A DNA stretch of 64,000 nucleotides from Actinacidiphila rubida (GCF_900110255.1 NZ_FODD01000017.1:1-64000); one strand, 5' to 3'. Counted from the first letter of the stretch, positions 19,901 through 26,634 are shown. The notes: a model not told the origin generated them from the sequence alone. Made by a program: numbers and translations.

Positions 19901-22900
19901 CCGGCCCATCAGCGCGCCGAGCTTCAGGCGCAGGTCGGTGGCGTCCCTCCCGGTGATCTTGGGGAACTCCTTCGCCAGGTCCCGGCCGAGGTCGGGCCGG
20001 CCCAGGGCGGCGGCCAACTCGGGGGCCAGCTCGGGGTTCTGGAACACCTGCTCGGCCCGTTCCAGCTCCGTCAGGCCGCGCAGTGCGACGCCGTCGTGGA
20101 CGACGTCCGGCAGACCGGAGTCGTTGAGGCGCGTCCGCAGGTCGTGGGTCAGGTCACCGGCCGTGAAGCGGCGCGCGGACGTGGAGCTGGACGCGTGCGG
20201 CGCCGGGGCGTCCAGGTGCCCCACCTGCTCGCCGGTCGCGTCGTGCATCCCGCCGCGCATCCTCGGCGGCGTCATGTCGAGGGACCGCATGGCGATCTTC
20301 TCGGCCAGTTCCCGCGTGCCCATGGAGCCGAGCGATCCGCCCGCCTCGTCGAGCAGTTGCTGGTGGAGGGCGGCGACCCGGGCCTCGTCGAGGTGGGCGG
20401 CGGCCGGGTCCAGCTCGCGTGCGGCGAGGTTCGCCGAGTGGTGGAGGTCGGTCTCGGGGGGCAGTTCCCTGGCGGCCCCGGTGCCGGTCTCCACCCGGTC
20501 GGGTCCGGTGTGCACGTCCCCGCCGAGCGGGGTGTGCCCGGCGGTGACGGTCGCGTCGCCGGTCTCGTTGCGGGCGGCCCGCACCGCGTCCATGTCCAGC
20601 GTGCTCGGCACCGTGCCGGGCGGGAGCGCCGGCTCCGTCGGCCGCTCCGCCTCCGGCCGCTCCTTCGGCGCGGTGAGCGTCAGCTCCTGGGATCCGGGGT
20701 CGTCGAGCCGCGCGGGCCGGTCGCCGGGCCGGGCGCCCTTCGCCGCCCCGTCGTCGCCGGGCCTGCCCGCGGTGAGGCGTTCCTCGGGCGCGTGCGGCGC
20801 GCCGGTGTGCGGGTCACCCCCGTGCGGGTCGCCGGTGTGCGGGTCGCCGGAGTGCGCGTCGCCGGTGTGCGCGTCGCCCGGTCCGTCGCCGCCGTGGGCG
20901 GTGCCGCCCTGCGGCGTGACGTCCTCGCGGATGTGCGGGGCCAGGGGACGGTTGACGTCGGGCAGGCCGCCGAGGAGCTTCTCGATCTCCTCGGCCGAGC
21001 GCTCCGAGCCTCCCCCGGCCTTCTCCACGGCCTTGTCGACGATCCGGTCGAGGTGGCCGGCGGCCTCGGGCCGGTCGACGCCCTTGGCCAGTTCGGCGAT
21101 CAGCTCGGCGTGCTTCTCGCCGGCGCTCATCGTCCGGTCCAGCTCGCTGTTCAGGCCGTCCAGTTCGCCCTTGAGCCGGCCGGCCTCGTCCAGCCGGCCC
21201 TGGAGCAGGTGCTCGGTGCGCTCGCCGGTCAACCGGTCGATGTGCAGCCGGAGTTCGCCCACCCGCTGCTGCCGCAGCACTTCCTGCCCGGCTTGGTGGG
21301 CGTGCAGCTTGTCGAGGGCGGCGGCGCCCTCCTCGAACGAGCCGGCCGTCTGGACCTGCCGGCGCAGCGCGTCGGTGTGGGGGTCGCTCCCGCCGTCGTG
21401 CAGCGCGGCGAAGCGCTCGGCCAGTTCCTCGTCACTGGGCCCGGTGCCGGTGTGCGGCGCCCCGGCACCGTCGCCGGATCCGGCCTCGGTGTGCGCGTCG
21501 CCGATGTGGACGTCGCGCAGCGCGTCCACCCGCGCCTGGAGGTCGCCGAGGTCGCGTTCCGCGCGGTAGTCGTGCAGCTCCTGCAGGGCCTGGCCCGCCT
21601 CGTGGCCGTCGGCGGCGGCGTCGAGCCTCTGCTGGAGTTCCAGCTCCCGGGGGTCGGTGACCGGCCCGCGGAGCGCGTCGAGCCGCTCCTCGAAGGTCCT
21701 GGCCCCGGTCGCCGATCCGGTCGGGGCCCCGGACTTCAGCGCGTCCAGCCGGGACGCGAGGTCCTGGTCCGCGCGGAAGTCCTGGAGCGCCTTGAGCGCG
21801 GCGCCGGACTCCTCGGGGGTGCCCGCGGACAGCAGGTGCGCGTTCAGGGCGGCTTCCTCGTCACCGAGTTCACCGCGCAGCGCGTCCAGCCGCTCCCGGA
21901 AACCGTTGAGCTCCAGCAGGTTGCCGAGTTCCTCGCGCAGCCGGGCGTACTCGCCCGGGCCGCCGGCCGTGGCGAGGTCGCCGAGCACCTGCCGCAGGCC
22001 CGTGTCGAACGGGCGCGGCACGTCCTTGCCCGTGAGCACGTCGGAGGGCACGTGCCGTTCGACGAAGGCGGTGTAGTCGCGCAGCGCGCCGTTCTGCAGG
22101 TCGGGGTCGTGGGTCCGGCGGGCGTCGTGGACCGCGTCGACCCTGCCTTGCCACTCGGCCCGGTCGACGCCGAGCTGCCCGAACCGGTCGAAGCCCTGGT
22201 CGATGTGCGACTGGAAGGCGGCGAAGCGCTGGTTGAGCACGGAGAGTTCGGTGTGGTCGCGGAACGCGCCGTAGTGCTGGGCGACCCCGCGGTGGTCGCC
22301 GGCCCGTACGGCGTCGTCGACGGCCTGCCGGTACAGGTCCCGGTCGGCGCGGGACATCCCGGCGTCCTTGGCGATCGCGTCGAGCTGTTCGACGTAGTGC
22401 CCGGTCTGGCGGCCGAGGCCGGAGACGGGCGCCGTGGTGGGGACCGACGGCGCCGCCTCGATGCCGGAGCGCACCGGCGGGTGGGTGGGGGCGTCGAGGG
22501 TGCGCAGGCGGTCGAGCGTGGACGCGTCGTGCGTCGGCACCTGCCCGTGCGCCGACACGTCCTCGTGCGGCGTCTCGTGACCGGTTGTGCCGTGCGGGCC
22601 CTCGCGGAGGCCCTCGGCGTGTCCGGGCGGGGGGCCGGGGTGGCTGCCGGGCCGGCCCTTGGGGGTGGGGCCGATCTGGTCCAGGCGCGCCCGGATCGCG
22701 TCGGCGTCCATGCCCATGCGGGCCAGTTCCTGGCGGGCTCCGTCGACGCCGAGCAGCGCCTGCTGGGCGTCGAGTTTCGCGGCGGCCTGGTCGACGGTCG
22801 ACGACGCCCGGTCCAGCCCGCCGCCGAGTCCCTCCAGGGTCTTCTCGGCCTGGGAGGCGGTGCCGATCGCCTCCTCGTACTTGTTCCAGCCGGCCACCCG

Positions 22901-25519
22901 CTGGGCGCCGATGCGGCCGCCGACGCCGCCGGTGACGGCCTCGAACCGGCTCCTGGGCGGCCGGGGCTGGCTCCGGCCGGTGGGCTCGGCGCCGTGGCCG
23001 CCGGGCCCGCCGGCCGGGCGCCCCTGCGGGTGCGGTTCCGGGCGGACGGCGATGTGTGTCTGCGAGGCGGCGAGCAGCCCCGACCCGGCCGGTTCGGTGA
23101 ACTCCGAGGCGCGCGCGCCGTGCGCGGCCCCCGAGGTGTCACCGGTGCCCTTGCTGGCGCCGCCGAGGTCGAGGCGGTCGCCCGCGGACACCCCGAGGCG
23201 GTCGCCCTGGGCGGTGACGCCGGGTGCCTCGGCGCTCTCCCCGAACGCGTGGGAGCCGGCCGCCGGCTGGGCGCCGCCCTCGGTGAAAGCTTCGGGGCTC
23301 GTGCCGCGTCCTGCGTCGTCGCCGTTGAGCCGGGCGCCGCCCGGCTCGGTCCGGACGGGGGTGTCGTGGGGCTTGAGGCCGCTCTCGGTGAGCTTGGCCC
23401 CGGCCGTGTCGAACGTCCCGCCGCCGGCACCGAACGTGGCCTTGCCGGTCTCGAGCGTGGTGCCGTGCGCCGCCGGGGTGGTGCCGTTGACCTTCACGCC
23501 GTGGTCGGTGAGGGCTCCGGCCGTCCCGTCGACGGTGGTGCCGCTCCCCGGGGCGGCCTTGAACTCGCCGCTGCCGGTGGACAGGTGGCCCCCGTCCACC
23601 GGGGGCGCGCCCGCCGCGTGCGCGGCGACGTGCGTGTCCCCGGCGGTGCCGAGGGCGCTGTGCACCTCGGGTCCCACGACGACCTGCTGGCCGGCGTCGT
23701 TGGTGAGGGACATGGTCCGGAAGTTCATGTGCAGCGCGGTGGGCGTGCCGGACTGGGCGCCCACGTGCAGGGAGATGCTGTCCGGCGTGATCCGGCCGAC
23801 GCTGACGTCGCCGTCGACGATGCTCTTCAGCTCGGAGATCCCCAGTGCCTGGAAGTTCTCCACGTGCGAGGTCGCGTTGTGGAAGCCGGAGAAGCTGTCG
23901 TCGATGGTGGTGCGCAGCCCGGTGGCGCTGCCGGTCAGGTCGGTGCGGACGGTGTGCGAGCTGATCGAGCCGAGGTGCGAACCGCCGGTGTCGACCGTCC
24001 CCGGGGACACCGCGCCCAGGTGCGAGGTGCCGGCGTCGAAGCCGCCGAAGTGCATCGAGGACGGCGTGAGCAGCCCGCTGGAGGTGCGGTCGAAGCCCGT
24101 GGCGTGGTCGAAGGCCGTCAGGTGCTCGACGGCGCCGACGCCCGGGCTGACGTTGCTCATCGAGTGGGCGAGCGAGGTGGGGGTGACGCCACCGAGGTGC
24201 ACGGCTCCCATGCCGGGGAGGTTGTGCAGACCGCCGGCGTCGGAGGTGAGGTTGAGCCCGTGCACGCCGCCGAGCGCGCTGCCGCCGGTGATGTCGTGGA
24301 AGCCGGTCTGGGTACCGGTGTGCACCCCGAAGTGGCCGCCGGCCGTGGCGCCCAGGTGCACGCCGCCGCTGACGATCGGCTGCGACAGGTGCGCCCACGG
24401 CGTGGTCAGGCGGGTGCCCAGGCCCATCTTGATCGCCGCGCGGGCGCCGACGCCGAGCTCGAAGAAGTCCAGCGGCAGGGTGGCGCTGACCAGGAAGCGG
24501 CTGCCGAAGCTGATGGCGTAGACGCCGATCCTGGGCAGGGTGCCCTGGACGCCGATGGTGGCGAGGTGGAAGTCGTTGCGGATCGCGCCGCCGATGACCT
24601 TCAGGCCGCTCCACGCCAGTTTGCCCGCGTTGAGGGTGACCCGCCCGATCGTCAGCAGGCCGTTGATCACCAGCCCGGGCAGGGACTTGAGGCTGCTGAC
24701 GGCGGTGACCAGGCTGCCGGGGTTGGTGAAGATGTGGGTGAGGCCGCGCCCGATGTCGGTGAGGCCGGACATCACCGTCTTGGGCAGGTTCTTCAGCGCG
24801 TTGAAGATGCCCTTGGACATCGAGCCCAGGTTCAGGCCCTTCGTCGACGGGAACAGCACGCCGATCACGGCCAGCACCAGGTCCAGCACGCTGGCCTTGC
24901 CCTCGGCGAAGTCCACCGCGGTCTTGATGAGCAGGGCCACGTTGACGGCCAGGGCCAGCAGGCCGACCCAGCCGCCGAAGATCGCGCCGAGCACGGCGAG
25001 GATGATGCCGAGGATGCCCAGCGCCTCGAGGAACAGCTTCCAGCCGCTGATCGGCTGCTGGATCATGTGCGACGCTTCGGACAGCTTGTCGAAGTACGTT
25101 CCGGCCGCCGACCGGTACGCCTCCTGCGCGTCGTGGACCTGGCTCTTCCAGCCGGCCAGGGCAGGGTCGTCCTTGGACAGGCCCTGGGCGCCGGCGAGCG
25201 CCTGGTCGGCCTTGGCCTGGGCGTCCTTGATGGCGTTGAGGTAGTCCATGGTGGCGGGCGCGGCCACGCCGAAGGAGTCGCCGACGGAGTCGATGAACTT
25301 CTTCAGGTGCCCGTCGATCTTCTTGCGGACCGCTTCCGCGGTCTTGCCGACGAAGCCGTCCGAGGACTGGTCGAGCACGCGGTTGAGGCCCGAGGTGATC
25401 TCGCGGGCCAGACCGCCCAGGTCGTCCATCTCGTGGTAGATGGACTGCAGGACGTCCGGGTCGCCCGGGGTGGGGTCCCCGTGCAGCCCCAACGCGCTCC
25501 AGTCACCGGGTCGCGCCAT
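7943..25519 (-). CDS. Giant CpnT-like type VII secretion protein, 5,858 aa, multi-domain
   Basis: This single uninterrupted frame encodes, in order: a WXG100-like helical domain as in CpnT (1-155, with FVG in place of WxG); hydrophobic helices (161-200 and 211-224); a Gly/His/Thr-rich region (about 370-840); coiled coils (about 850-1540); GDPHTG repeats (about 1545-1575); a large duplicated alpha/beta unit (about 1788-2340 and 2440-2985); an 11-residue repeat between them; a Trp-rich domain (about 3045-3460); an HELGHQLGLRDEY zinc-protease motif (about 3654); several diverged beta-rich modules (about 3770-5390); a Pro-rich stalk; and a C-terminal domain like enterotoxin ADP-ribosyltransferases (about 5565-5858). 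The ATG at 25517-25519 has GGAGG upstream; an ATG 13 codons earlier lacks one. It is probably an ESX-linked surface protein or secreted toxin. The fold of the duplicated domain and the target are unknown. Confidence 0.85.
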   Translation of the reverse strand: MARPGDWSALGLHGDPTPGDPDVLQSIYHEMDDLGGLAREITSGLNRVLDQSSDGFVGKTAEAVRKKIDGHLKKFIDSVGDSFGVAAPATMDYLNAIKDAQAKADQALAGAQGLSKDDPALAGWKSQVHDAQEAYRSAAGTYFDKLSEASHMIQQPISGWKLFLEALGILGIILAVLGAIFGGWVGLLALAVNVALLIKTAVDFAEGKASVLDLVLAVIGVLFPSTKGLNLGSMSKGIFNALKNLPKTVMSGLTDIGRGLTHIFTNPGSLVTAVSSLKSLPGLVINGLLTIGRVTLNAGKLAWSGLKVIGGAIRNDFHLATIGVQGTLPRIGVYAISFGSRFLVSATLPLDFFELGVGARAAIKMGLGTRLTTPWAHLSQPIVSGGVHLGATAGGHFGVHTGTQTGFHDITGGSALGGVHGLNLTSDAGGLHNLPGMGAVHLGGVTPTSLAHSMSNVSPGVGAVEHLTAFDHATGFDRTSSGLLTPSSMHFGGFDAGTSHLGAVSPGTVDTGGSHLGSISSHTVRTDLTGSATGLRTTIDDSFSGFHNATSHVENFQALGISELKSIVDGDVSVGRITPDSISLHVGAQSGTPTALHMNFRTMSLTNDAGQQVVVGPEVHSALGTAGDTHVAAHAAGAPPVDGGHLSTGSGEFKAAPGSGTTVDGTAGALTDHGVKVNGTTPAAHGTTLETGKATFGAGGGTFDTAGAKLTESGLKPHDTPVRTEPGGARLNGDDAGRGTSPEAFTEGGAQPAAGSHAFGESAEAPGVTAQGDRLGVSAGDRLDLGGASKGTGDTSGAAHGARASEFTEPAGSGLLAASQTHIAVRPEPHPQGRPAGGPGGHGAEPTGRSQPRPPRSRFEAVTGGVGGRIGAQRVAGWNKYEEAIGTASQAEKTLEGLGGGLDRASSTVDQAAAKLDAQQALLGVDGARQELARMGMDADAIRARLDQIGPTPKGRPGSHPGPPPGHAEGLREGPHGTTGHETPHEDVSAHGQVPTHDASTLDRLRTLDAPTHPPVRSGIEAAPSVPTTAPVSGLGRQTGHYVEQLDAIAKDAGMSRADRDLYRQAVDDAVRAGDHRGVAQHYGAFRDHTELSVLNQRFAAFQSHIDQGFDRFGQLGVDRAEWQGRVDAVHDARRTHDPDLQNGALRDYTAFVERHVPSDVLTGKDVPRPFDTGLRQVLGDLATAGGPGEYARLREELGNLLELNGFRERLDALRGELGDEEAALNAHLLSAGTPEESGAALKALQDFRADQDLASRLDALKSGAPTGSATGARTFEERLDALRGPVTDPRELELQQRLDAAADGHEAGQALQELHDYRAERDLGDLQARVDALRDVHIGDAHTEAGSGDGAGAPHTGTGPSDEELAERFAALHDGGSDPHTDALRRQVQTAGSFEEGAAALDKLHAHQAGQEVLRQQRVGELRLHIDRLTGERTEHLLQGRLDEAGRLKGELDGLNSELDRTMSAGEKHAELIAELAKGVDRPEAAGHLDRIVDKAVEKAGGGSERSAEEIEKLLGGLPDVNRPLAPHIREDVTPQGGTAHGGDGPGDAHTGDAHSGDPHTGDPHGGDPHTGAPHAPEERLTAGRPGDDGAAKGARPGDRPARLDDPGSQELTLTAPKERPEAERPTEPALPPGTVPSTLDMDAVRAARNETGDATVTAGHTPLGGDVHTGPDRVETGTGAARELPPETDLHHSANLAARELDPAAAHLDEARVAALHQQLLDEAGGSLGSMGTRELAEKIAMRSLDMTPPRMRGGMHDATGEQVGHLDAPAPHASSSTSARRFTAGDLTHDLRTRLNDSGLPDVVHDGVALRGLTELERAEQVFQNPELAPELAAALGRPDLGRDLAKEFPKITGRDATDLRLKLGALMGRPEFASRFRDPAVRARGLVDALGPDLAQKAGGRGKLETGLAKALQKLEKPPVKPRVLKQPGYATGDQFGIAAALMGDKDMHVVVVTGIPEKEAVDKGASIAKFYKDSGIDESRIHLAKVQEGETVDNAADREIQGFLPDVKVDKVPVGAGTTWVADNFTVGVRQLVRSHWKLDDAGFSAAQKSHLGDWLGTKGIVPTPDRDTIVLWSRFSGKKGDVHVEHDTSYTGIGQILERLQLEKEASGGPGPLVIIAGDAFANEAKAAGKYPALAEKFTGQGLEVHNLTHFWEAKGEGAKDALKAWGGDSRIGQMKLYEYLRQNSHDVRHLGFRSGNLEGLALSGHTVRYMEEPGSIGGERMAKWHAAENSPLSAAGTGKFGKGQSLATGYERILVKEPPTRSGKYIAQRLDDIRTQLQKGDLPKDAARAQENSLMHPDWAFGADKGVKKPEEMSKLAKGFAAEDLDTITGYLTGGHASGAAHPPVATPHGGPSVSSRAPQPDMKVSPRAPQPDMKVSPRAPQPDMKVSPRAPQASTSTGAGALRVATPEGDVHLVAQDTAAHTGSTGSHLLADSDLTDGLRGWLNRPGLLDTVHDDVRLGDLTDLQRADLVLRHPELDLHLAGALGRPGIGRDLADVLPRNATAEAKADLAAKISAAAARPEFADLLHQPALGKDLAAAVGKPQLGGKFVKALTERAPGKRVLWQPGYATGDQFGIAAALMGDKDLHVVVVTGMPDRVATDQGASIAKFYKDSGIDDSRIHLVTVKEGQKTDAAATEVAERILDLPASAAKKKMLPVGAGTTWVADNFSVGVRQLVRSHWKLDDAGFSAAQKSHLGQWLGDRHIVPSPERDTVVLWSRFSGKKGDVHVEHDTSYAGIGQILERLQLEKEASGGPGPLVIIAGDAFANEAKAGKYPAMAEKFTGQGLEVHNLTHFWGAKGDGVKEALKAWGGDSRIGQMKLYEYLRQNSASVRHLGFRSGNLEALALSGHTVRYMEEPGSHGGERMAKWHAAQNSPLSASGTGRFDRGASLATGYERILVKEPPTRSGKYITSQMAQLKALKDAGTLAPKDAKAMNDALLHPDWAFGAGKGAVKPAETAKFTKGFAAEDLDTITHYLTGPMPGLHHPHTPAAAVHDAHGAVPHTLTTPHGGTVTSVSPRAPLPDPAVAAHTGTHAAPHPGVHDLPAAAHQFKQAPEQFLQHASVLMRTLDGMKARTPGLEIDYGRFLTWMDGQDRHWFTLTPHAESARAGREVYLLTPAVEKYAHAFAGDPQLREILGGRELPPLRGEDEYLAAHYVPYFQGKPSLPETQVGHADIPLERGDGFSPDFVFTAAMNGCAFTVTRGEAEGTFRAWHFQSPTTNRAESEQFRLDQEPMDWFGDAEYQSPLDQSVTPETTNIMWRGDHGWQFLSQENHTTRQDVNDVWTRQVSSRAVDFQGGHRLDSLLKFYIRTTEDRLLKLSWYHRDYTARLDGSQSSLNLKGAWALHTLQAQRDVAALGHVTTLDELHRTLAELTKDHQATADLMKGYFDKQEAAFKEEREALQKQGSSWWSGGKAATRALDDLERLQGQVRFWIQDQSDPRWLPGLQREADALTAHAADPVGVSAAAPSAHTLEGAAGPAAGHTLAHTAGHSPAPATVHAPVSGAHWQAARSAAPHVTRTHRWVDPVSRPRGGVGHDVPRYVVESSFDARRFTVDGQRYTDLTVRVHLSGTGEVTAGRLDEVWQRAQAGTDRLFNAPGHTMPDGSVLHVTLERAKSATDAHLSAEVGPHGTPSSQDTWAVDATDQVLAHELGHQLGLRDEYRDTVSPHRPEITGSLMGDFHRAPEADLPRGGMRDRYLQLIHAVIGDLDDAPVTAAAHTPHTAPADHAPGAVAPRAPLNGTLAADGIRDAPRTPEPGQAPPLPAAALLAQAPPPAAAVVTDPALPGRLAQGQIGGADRILPSAGTEHELTDGLLAGLGTRFGADQLTTLRTQWEPEFRAAILPSLSAMTRGESRTLHMDVGGWSGDVKVTARVEHTGAAHTVDSLEFEDGTETFNRTGFLKERMLGGGGGLLVKGKAAQTTDLTGSLNATYTSTTADRVATSSRQFSRGKTPEPAMRTEAEIRLDFDFSQVRDVLHRRLDLSAGGGERLSTLSVPVHAPVATSAAEAAGHVPAATDAVYLPPLRVEQTRALGGTDIVRDVFTVDARGERGPVPLADALLGAAGDPASLTAYGTRTFGADWPAVRELILGRAGSLDVLHFRLKSMTGGHALEVDLGAHGTLLITAEVSSMTHLRNTRQTEFNTGSDVTRIFTLTESRNRAVRAAFTAQSSDLHAGPGTLSGEVSAQHDTEGVTTRQVAVRSGRAVKMKVPGVVFDGVVAFRFAHRPAGGTVTRATGATSGRLGFQALVEAADSRIADGAVRAFHAPEGTTAPRRMAGPQLAEGDLAWRPHDDVWHGLPEHSVVLDVLLGEDRAAGDTGAPALDSLVDDLGRRYFGDHWTEVRGSATDMVTPEQLAVWLPEATRGATAHSVPLPEPLHTDARLSATGRLLDLEYLRPLNEAELNLLNEITEDAGTRLNTALTGGGTLQGGVQGDIASNLSAGMHPLGGGMSHRSGTGTSASGAGNNVASAKFGQPMALYIGRVHVDAGLGRPGDPAARNGASDLRFVVALPQSHATQYEVGAAQAGRQVFTPPATPVPGGRAAHPPAPAASTSRAAASATVPDPTVLPPGRVTRTGQIGAGDAIVKGGDSGAIVKALRARLGDAFQDKWAQVEADLNLFFDGSVVVPKTPGLTSGATWGTTVSANGVTADITITSAHATITGFDRVERKFEFEQGTESAAAVGTAHTGTTRRTLWQRLGFRPPHTSITVTRTGAFDRFVSRVLDNRSGLITKGKTVEPAAVFKGDLAYHLDITLSRRLPGTRTTGDLTVTTQGEFAFPVRELPADPATKQAPKPAQGYRPPRRVEDSRVLGASDIVLAVRPPKTALAHGVTDVRDAFLDQLADAGVKAFGSQRAWAAARTELRDAMPADEFHRRLKPMMGRQPWEIKVKGRRMLVTAGVEEMEHAGNTDATEFYSAAVGTRTTTETQPPLLGDHAESTATGVSVVGTSNPVGGLPVEVFAGGGVTHTATREDVTQSTSAARVGSGTKYKAPGAVFDGTTRLHVEFRQSWRPWGRKVDQRVPRAVLGEQRRISELQGRIARLDPGSRWGEILRQQVDDLHAQQTARIRASALDKAAASPGQAPAPMTRHGFGVRRRTFAHADLGFQAVLESADAVRTDATTVTKATTTANGTAGASSSAAGKGVVGEGGTAVKAAVAETPPATVPVPPREVFTQGLSADHLVRDLPDVGSLRSLLDAEGRKAYGGVWTSSTRNGRLRSELVMDAFPKDRLMENLPDMTRGGELTSDEFRVNGRKAWVSATAVVHQLTHDRAETRAETALVNENTRQFGRRALRSRQLFLNAQLGAQASDLVNKIGAAGTFGIGGRARSGGERASGGRTFANAKIPAQREHFDGFVEITFTFHLGDGGTAAGGVVPFSVAIPAAEIAEHVPAVPGGHFTGRGYESRPPLPDGPLAPPAPERPAPPLPHLPKLEPLRRPPEPAPMPKPPAAETPPKADASLPHPAEPSPPLPPAPEPLVPSAAGVLPSGTGVLPSEAESLLKVDVPLPPAPESLVPSAAGVLPSGAEVLPKADGFVPQSGGHRYGQPLETISEEEEPAPVPGPAGPAGAPRDFDTIRTAYPEPVRRHQRWTMWGVDGATPQTSAYAVEFPDLGLRGVYAPPAETAGSAGAAVDAAGLGSWLWHSGPGTEPVAVTPFRLLPPEPGAHGQATAVPGTDAAPPALQQQVADALSDTGWAGGLRWRTDTDDLYVFADAAGQDPQRVFAEGLVPSGAHAVPVVAHAADPRQPGSLWVTATRDIGWLRNQAAAANPADQADLLDRYGWRYDIAAPGGVDVNSTLNLATPHPERREVLFPGGIDGRLVLGAQRLRNGRPVGRYVINDASAQAPGTVTDTKGTAG
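8961..9110. repeat. 108-bp period direct repeat in the Pro-rich stalk region
   Basis: Bases 8961-9002 recur at 9069-9110 with one mismatch. They encode the repeated PLPPAPE-LVPSAAGVLPSG segments just before the C-terminal domain of the giant protein. The 36-codon period keeps the frame. Confidence 0.8.
16565..18200 (-). repeat. Internal duplication, second copy (residues about 2440-2985 of the giant protein)
   Basis: This is the second copy of a unit of about 545 residues. It starts with a helical leader (LTDGLRGWLN...) and continues into an alpha/beta core marked by WQPGYATGDQFGIAAALMG, VGAGTTWVADNF, VVLWSRFSGKKGDVHVEHD and LGFRSGNLEALALSGHTVRY. Stretches of DNA, for example around 17190-17350, are almost identical to the first copy. 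I do not recognise the fold; it looks like a Rossmann-type alpha/beta domain, possibly a glycosyltransferase relative. Confidence 0.85.
18321..18440. repeat. 33-bp tandem repeat, 3.6 copies, in frame
   Basis: Units at 18321-18353, 18354-18386 and 18387-18419, plus a partial unit to 18440, encode the 11-residue repeat MKVSPRAPQPD in the linker between the two large duplicated domains of the giant protein. The units differ by only a few bases. Confidence 0.9.
18500..20155 (-). repeat. Internal duplication, first copy (residues about 1788-2340 of the giant protein)
   Basis: This is the first copy of the duplicated unit (helical leader LTHDLRTRLND..., then KQPGYATGDQFGIAAALMG onward). The leader halves have diverged at protein level, while the core is nearly the same at DNA level, for example 19126-19290 against 17190-17350 with only a few differences. 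Confidence 0.85.
20800..20882. repeat. About 15-bp imperfect tandem repeat encoding GDPHTG units
   Basis: Imperfect copies of gtcgccggtgtgcgg encode a His/Asp/Gly-rich stretch of the form GDAHTGDPHGGDPHTG within the giant protein, just after its coiled-coil region. The repeated His and Asp could bind metal, but this is only a composition-based guess. Confidence 0.7.
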
Positions 25520-25616
25520 CTCGATCCTCCACGTCGGCCCGTCGCTGCCTGCTTCCACGCGGGGAGGCGTGGACTTGGTTCTCAGGAGCCACAGAGATTA
25601 TGGTCACCCCCGGGAG

Positions 25617-25667
25617 TCACGTATTGAGACGTCGAGTCCCGGAACCGCAGACGTCCAACATACGTGA
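25617..25667. promoter_or_regulatory. Inverted repeat in the divergent region between the giant gene and the WXG100 operon
   Basis: TCACGTAT (25617-25624) is matched by ATACGTGA (25660-25667), a perfect 8-bp inverted repeat with 35 bp between the arms. It lies in the 188-bp region from which both arms of the secretion island diverge, so a shared regulator could act here. There is no direct evidence beyond symmetry. Confidence 0.35.
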
Positions 25668-25707
25668 TCTCATGAAGAGTTGAACGCCGCGAAGCGGAGG
25701 GTGACGA

Positions 25708-26592
25708 GTGGCCGACATCGTTATCGACTATGAGCTGCTCAACCAGCTCGGCAAGGACACCGACACCCTCAAGAACAAGGTGTCCGACGCCCGCCAGGCG
25801 AACCACTACTACCCGCCGAACGAGGTGGGCGCGGACGCCTCGCTCGGCATCGACTGGTACTACCAGGCCTGGAAGGGCGCGTTCAAGCACGCCTGGGACC
25901 TGCTGGAATCGCTCAGCGGGACGTACACCACGGTCGCGCAGCAGTGGTTCGACCAGGACGCGCAGTACGCGGCCGTCGGCAACGAGCAGGCCCTCGGCTT
26001 CGAGCACGCCATCTGGAACATGCACAAGATGGAGTACGACAGCTGGAAGAAGCTCAGCGAGACGTACGTCACGGTGCACGGCTTCGACGACAACGGGAAC
26101 CCGTACGAGAAGCAGGTGCCGCTGGCCGACCCGGACAAGCCGCCCGCCGATCCGGGGGCCGAGCCGACCACGTACACCTACACCGCGTCGGACGGCAGCA
26201 AGCACACGACCACCAACACCTATGACGCCAACGGCAATCTGACCGGCAGCAACACGACGATCAGTGACGGCCAGGGCGGCATGTCCTACCACGAGAACAC
26301 CACGTTCGGCGACAACGGCAGCTACAACTCGACCGTGAACCACAGCGACGGCAGCACGACCGTCGAGGAGGTGCACGGCAACGCCGACGGCACGGGGACC
26401 AGGACCGACACCACCACCGATGCCGACGGGAAGAAGACCGTCACCGTCTACACGGGTACCGGCGTCAACGGCGCCGATCCCCAGTGGACGAAGAAGGACG
26501 ACAGCAACAACGGCGACGGCAACGGCAACAACGGGCACGGCAACGGCAACGGGGGCCCGCACCCCACCGCGGGCAGCCACCAGCAGCAGTAG
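25708..26592 (+). CDS. WXG100/LXG-like ESX protein with a YD-repeat-like Asn/Thr-rich tail
   Basis: The 294-residue product has a helical N-terminal half (1-140) rich in aromatic residues (IDWYYQAWKGAFKHAWDLLE, then HAIWNMHKMEYDSWKKL), as in larger WXG100-superfamily substrates. Its C-terminal half is low-complexity Thr/Asn/Gly/Asp, with one clear YD/RHS-type motif, YDANGNLTG (from residue 172), and related TYT/DGS strands. It ends in a GNGNNGHGNGNG tail with HQQQ at the terminus. There is no signal peptide or membrane helix, so export would be by the type VII route. The GTG at 25708 has GGAGG 7 bases upstream. The next gene follows after 42 bp, so the two form an operon that diverges from the giant gene. 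Confidence 0.75.
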   Translation: MADIVIDYELLNQLGKDTDTLKNKVSDARQANHYYPPNEVGADASLGIDWYYQAWKGAFKHAWDLLESLSGTYTTVAQQWFDQDAQYAAVGNEQALGFEHAIWNMHKMEYDSWKKLSETYVTVHGFDDNGNPYEKQVPLADPDKPPADPGAEPTTYTYTASDGSKHTTTNTYDANGNLTGSNTTISDGQGGMSYHENTTFGDNGSYNSTVNHSDGSTTVEEVHGNADGTGTRTDTTTDADGKKTVTVYTGTGVNGADPQWTKKDDSNNGDGNGNNGHGNGNGGPHPTAGSHQQQ

Positions 26593-26634
26593 CAGCGGCA
26601 GAACAGCCACCATCACAGAGCGAGGTCAGGGCAC

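Noticed and set aside
8961..20882. Repeated sequences in the giant gene as a CRISPR array or assembly artefact
   Set aside because: All repeats keep the reading frame, have protein-level meaning (linkers, duplicated domains) and lack unique spacers of fixed length. An assembly error cannot be fully excluded for the 1.6-kb duplication, but the diverged leaders argue against it.
17390..25627. Second long plus-strand open frame (about 2,700 codons) opposite the giant gene
   Set aside because: Same reason: antisense shadow. The minus strand here carries the WXG100-like N-terminus, coiled coils and the duplicated domain with a good start and ribosome site.
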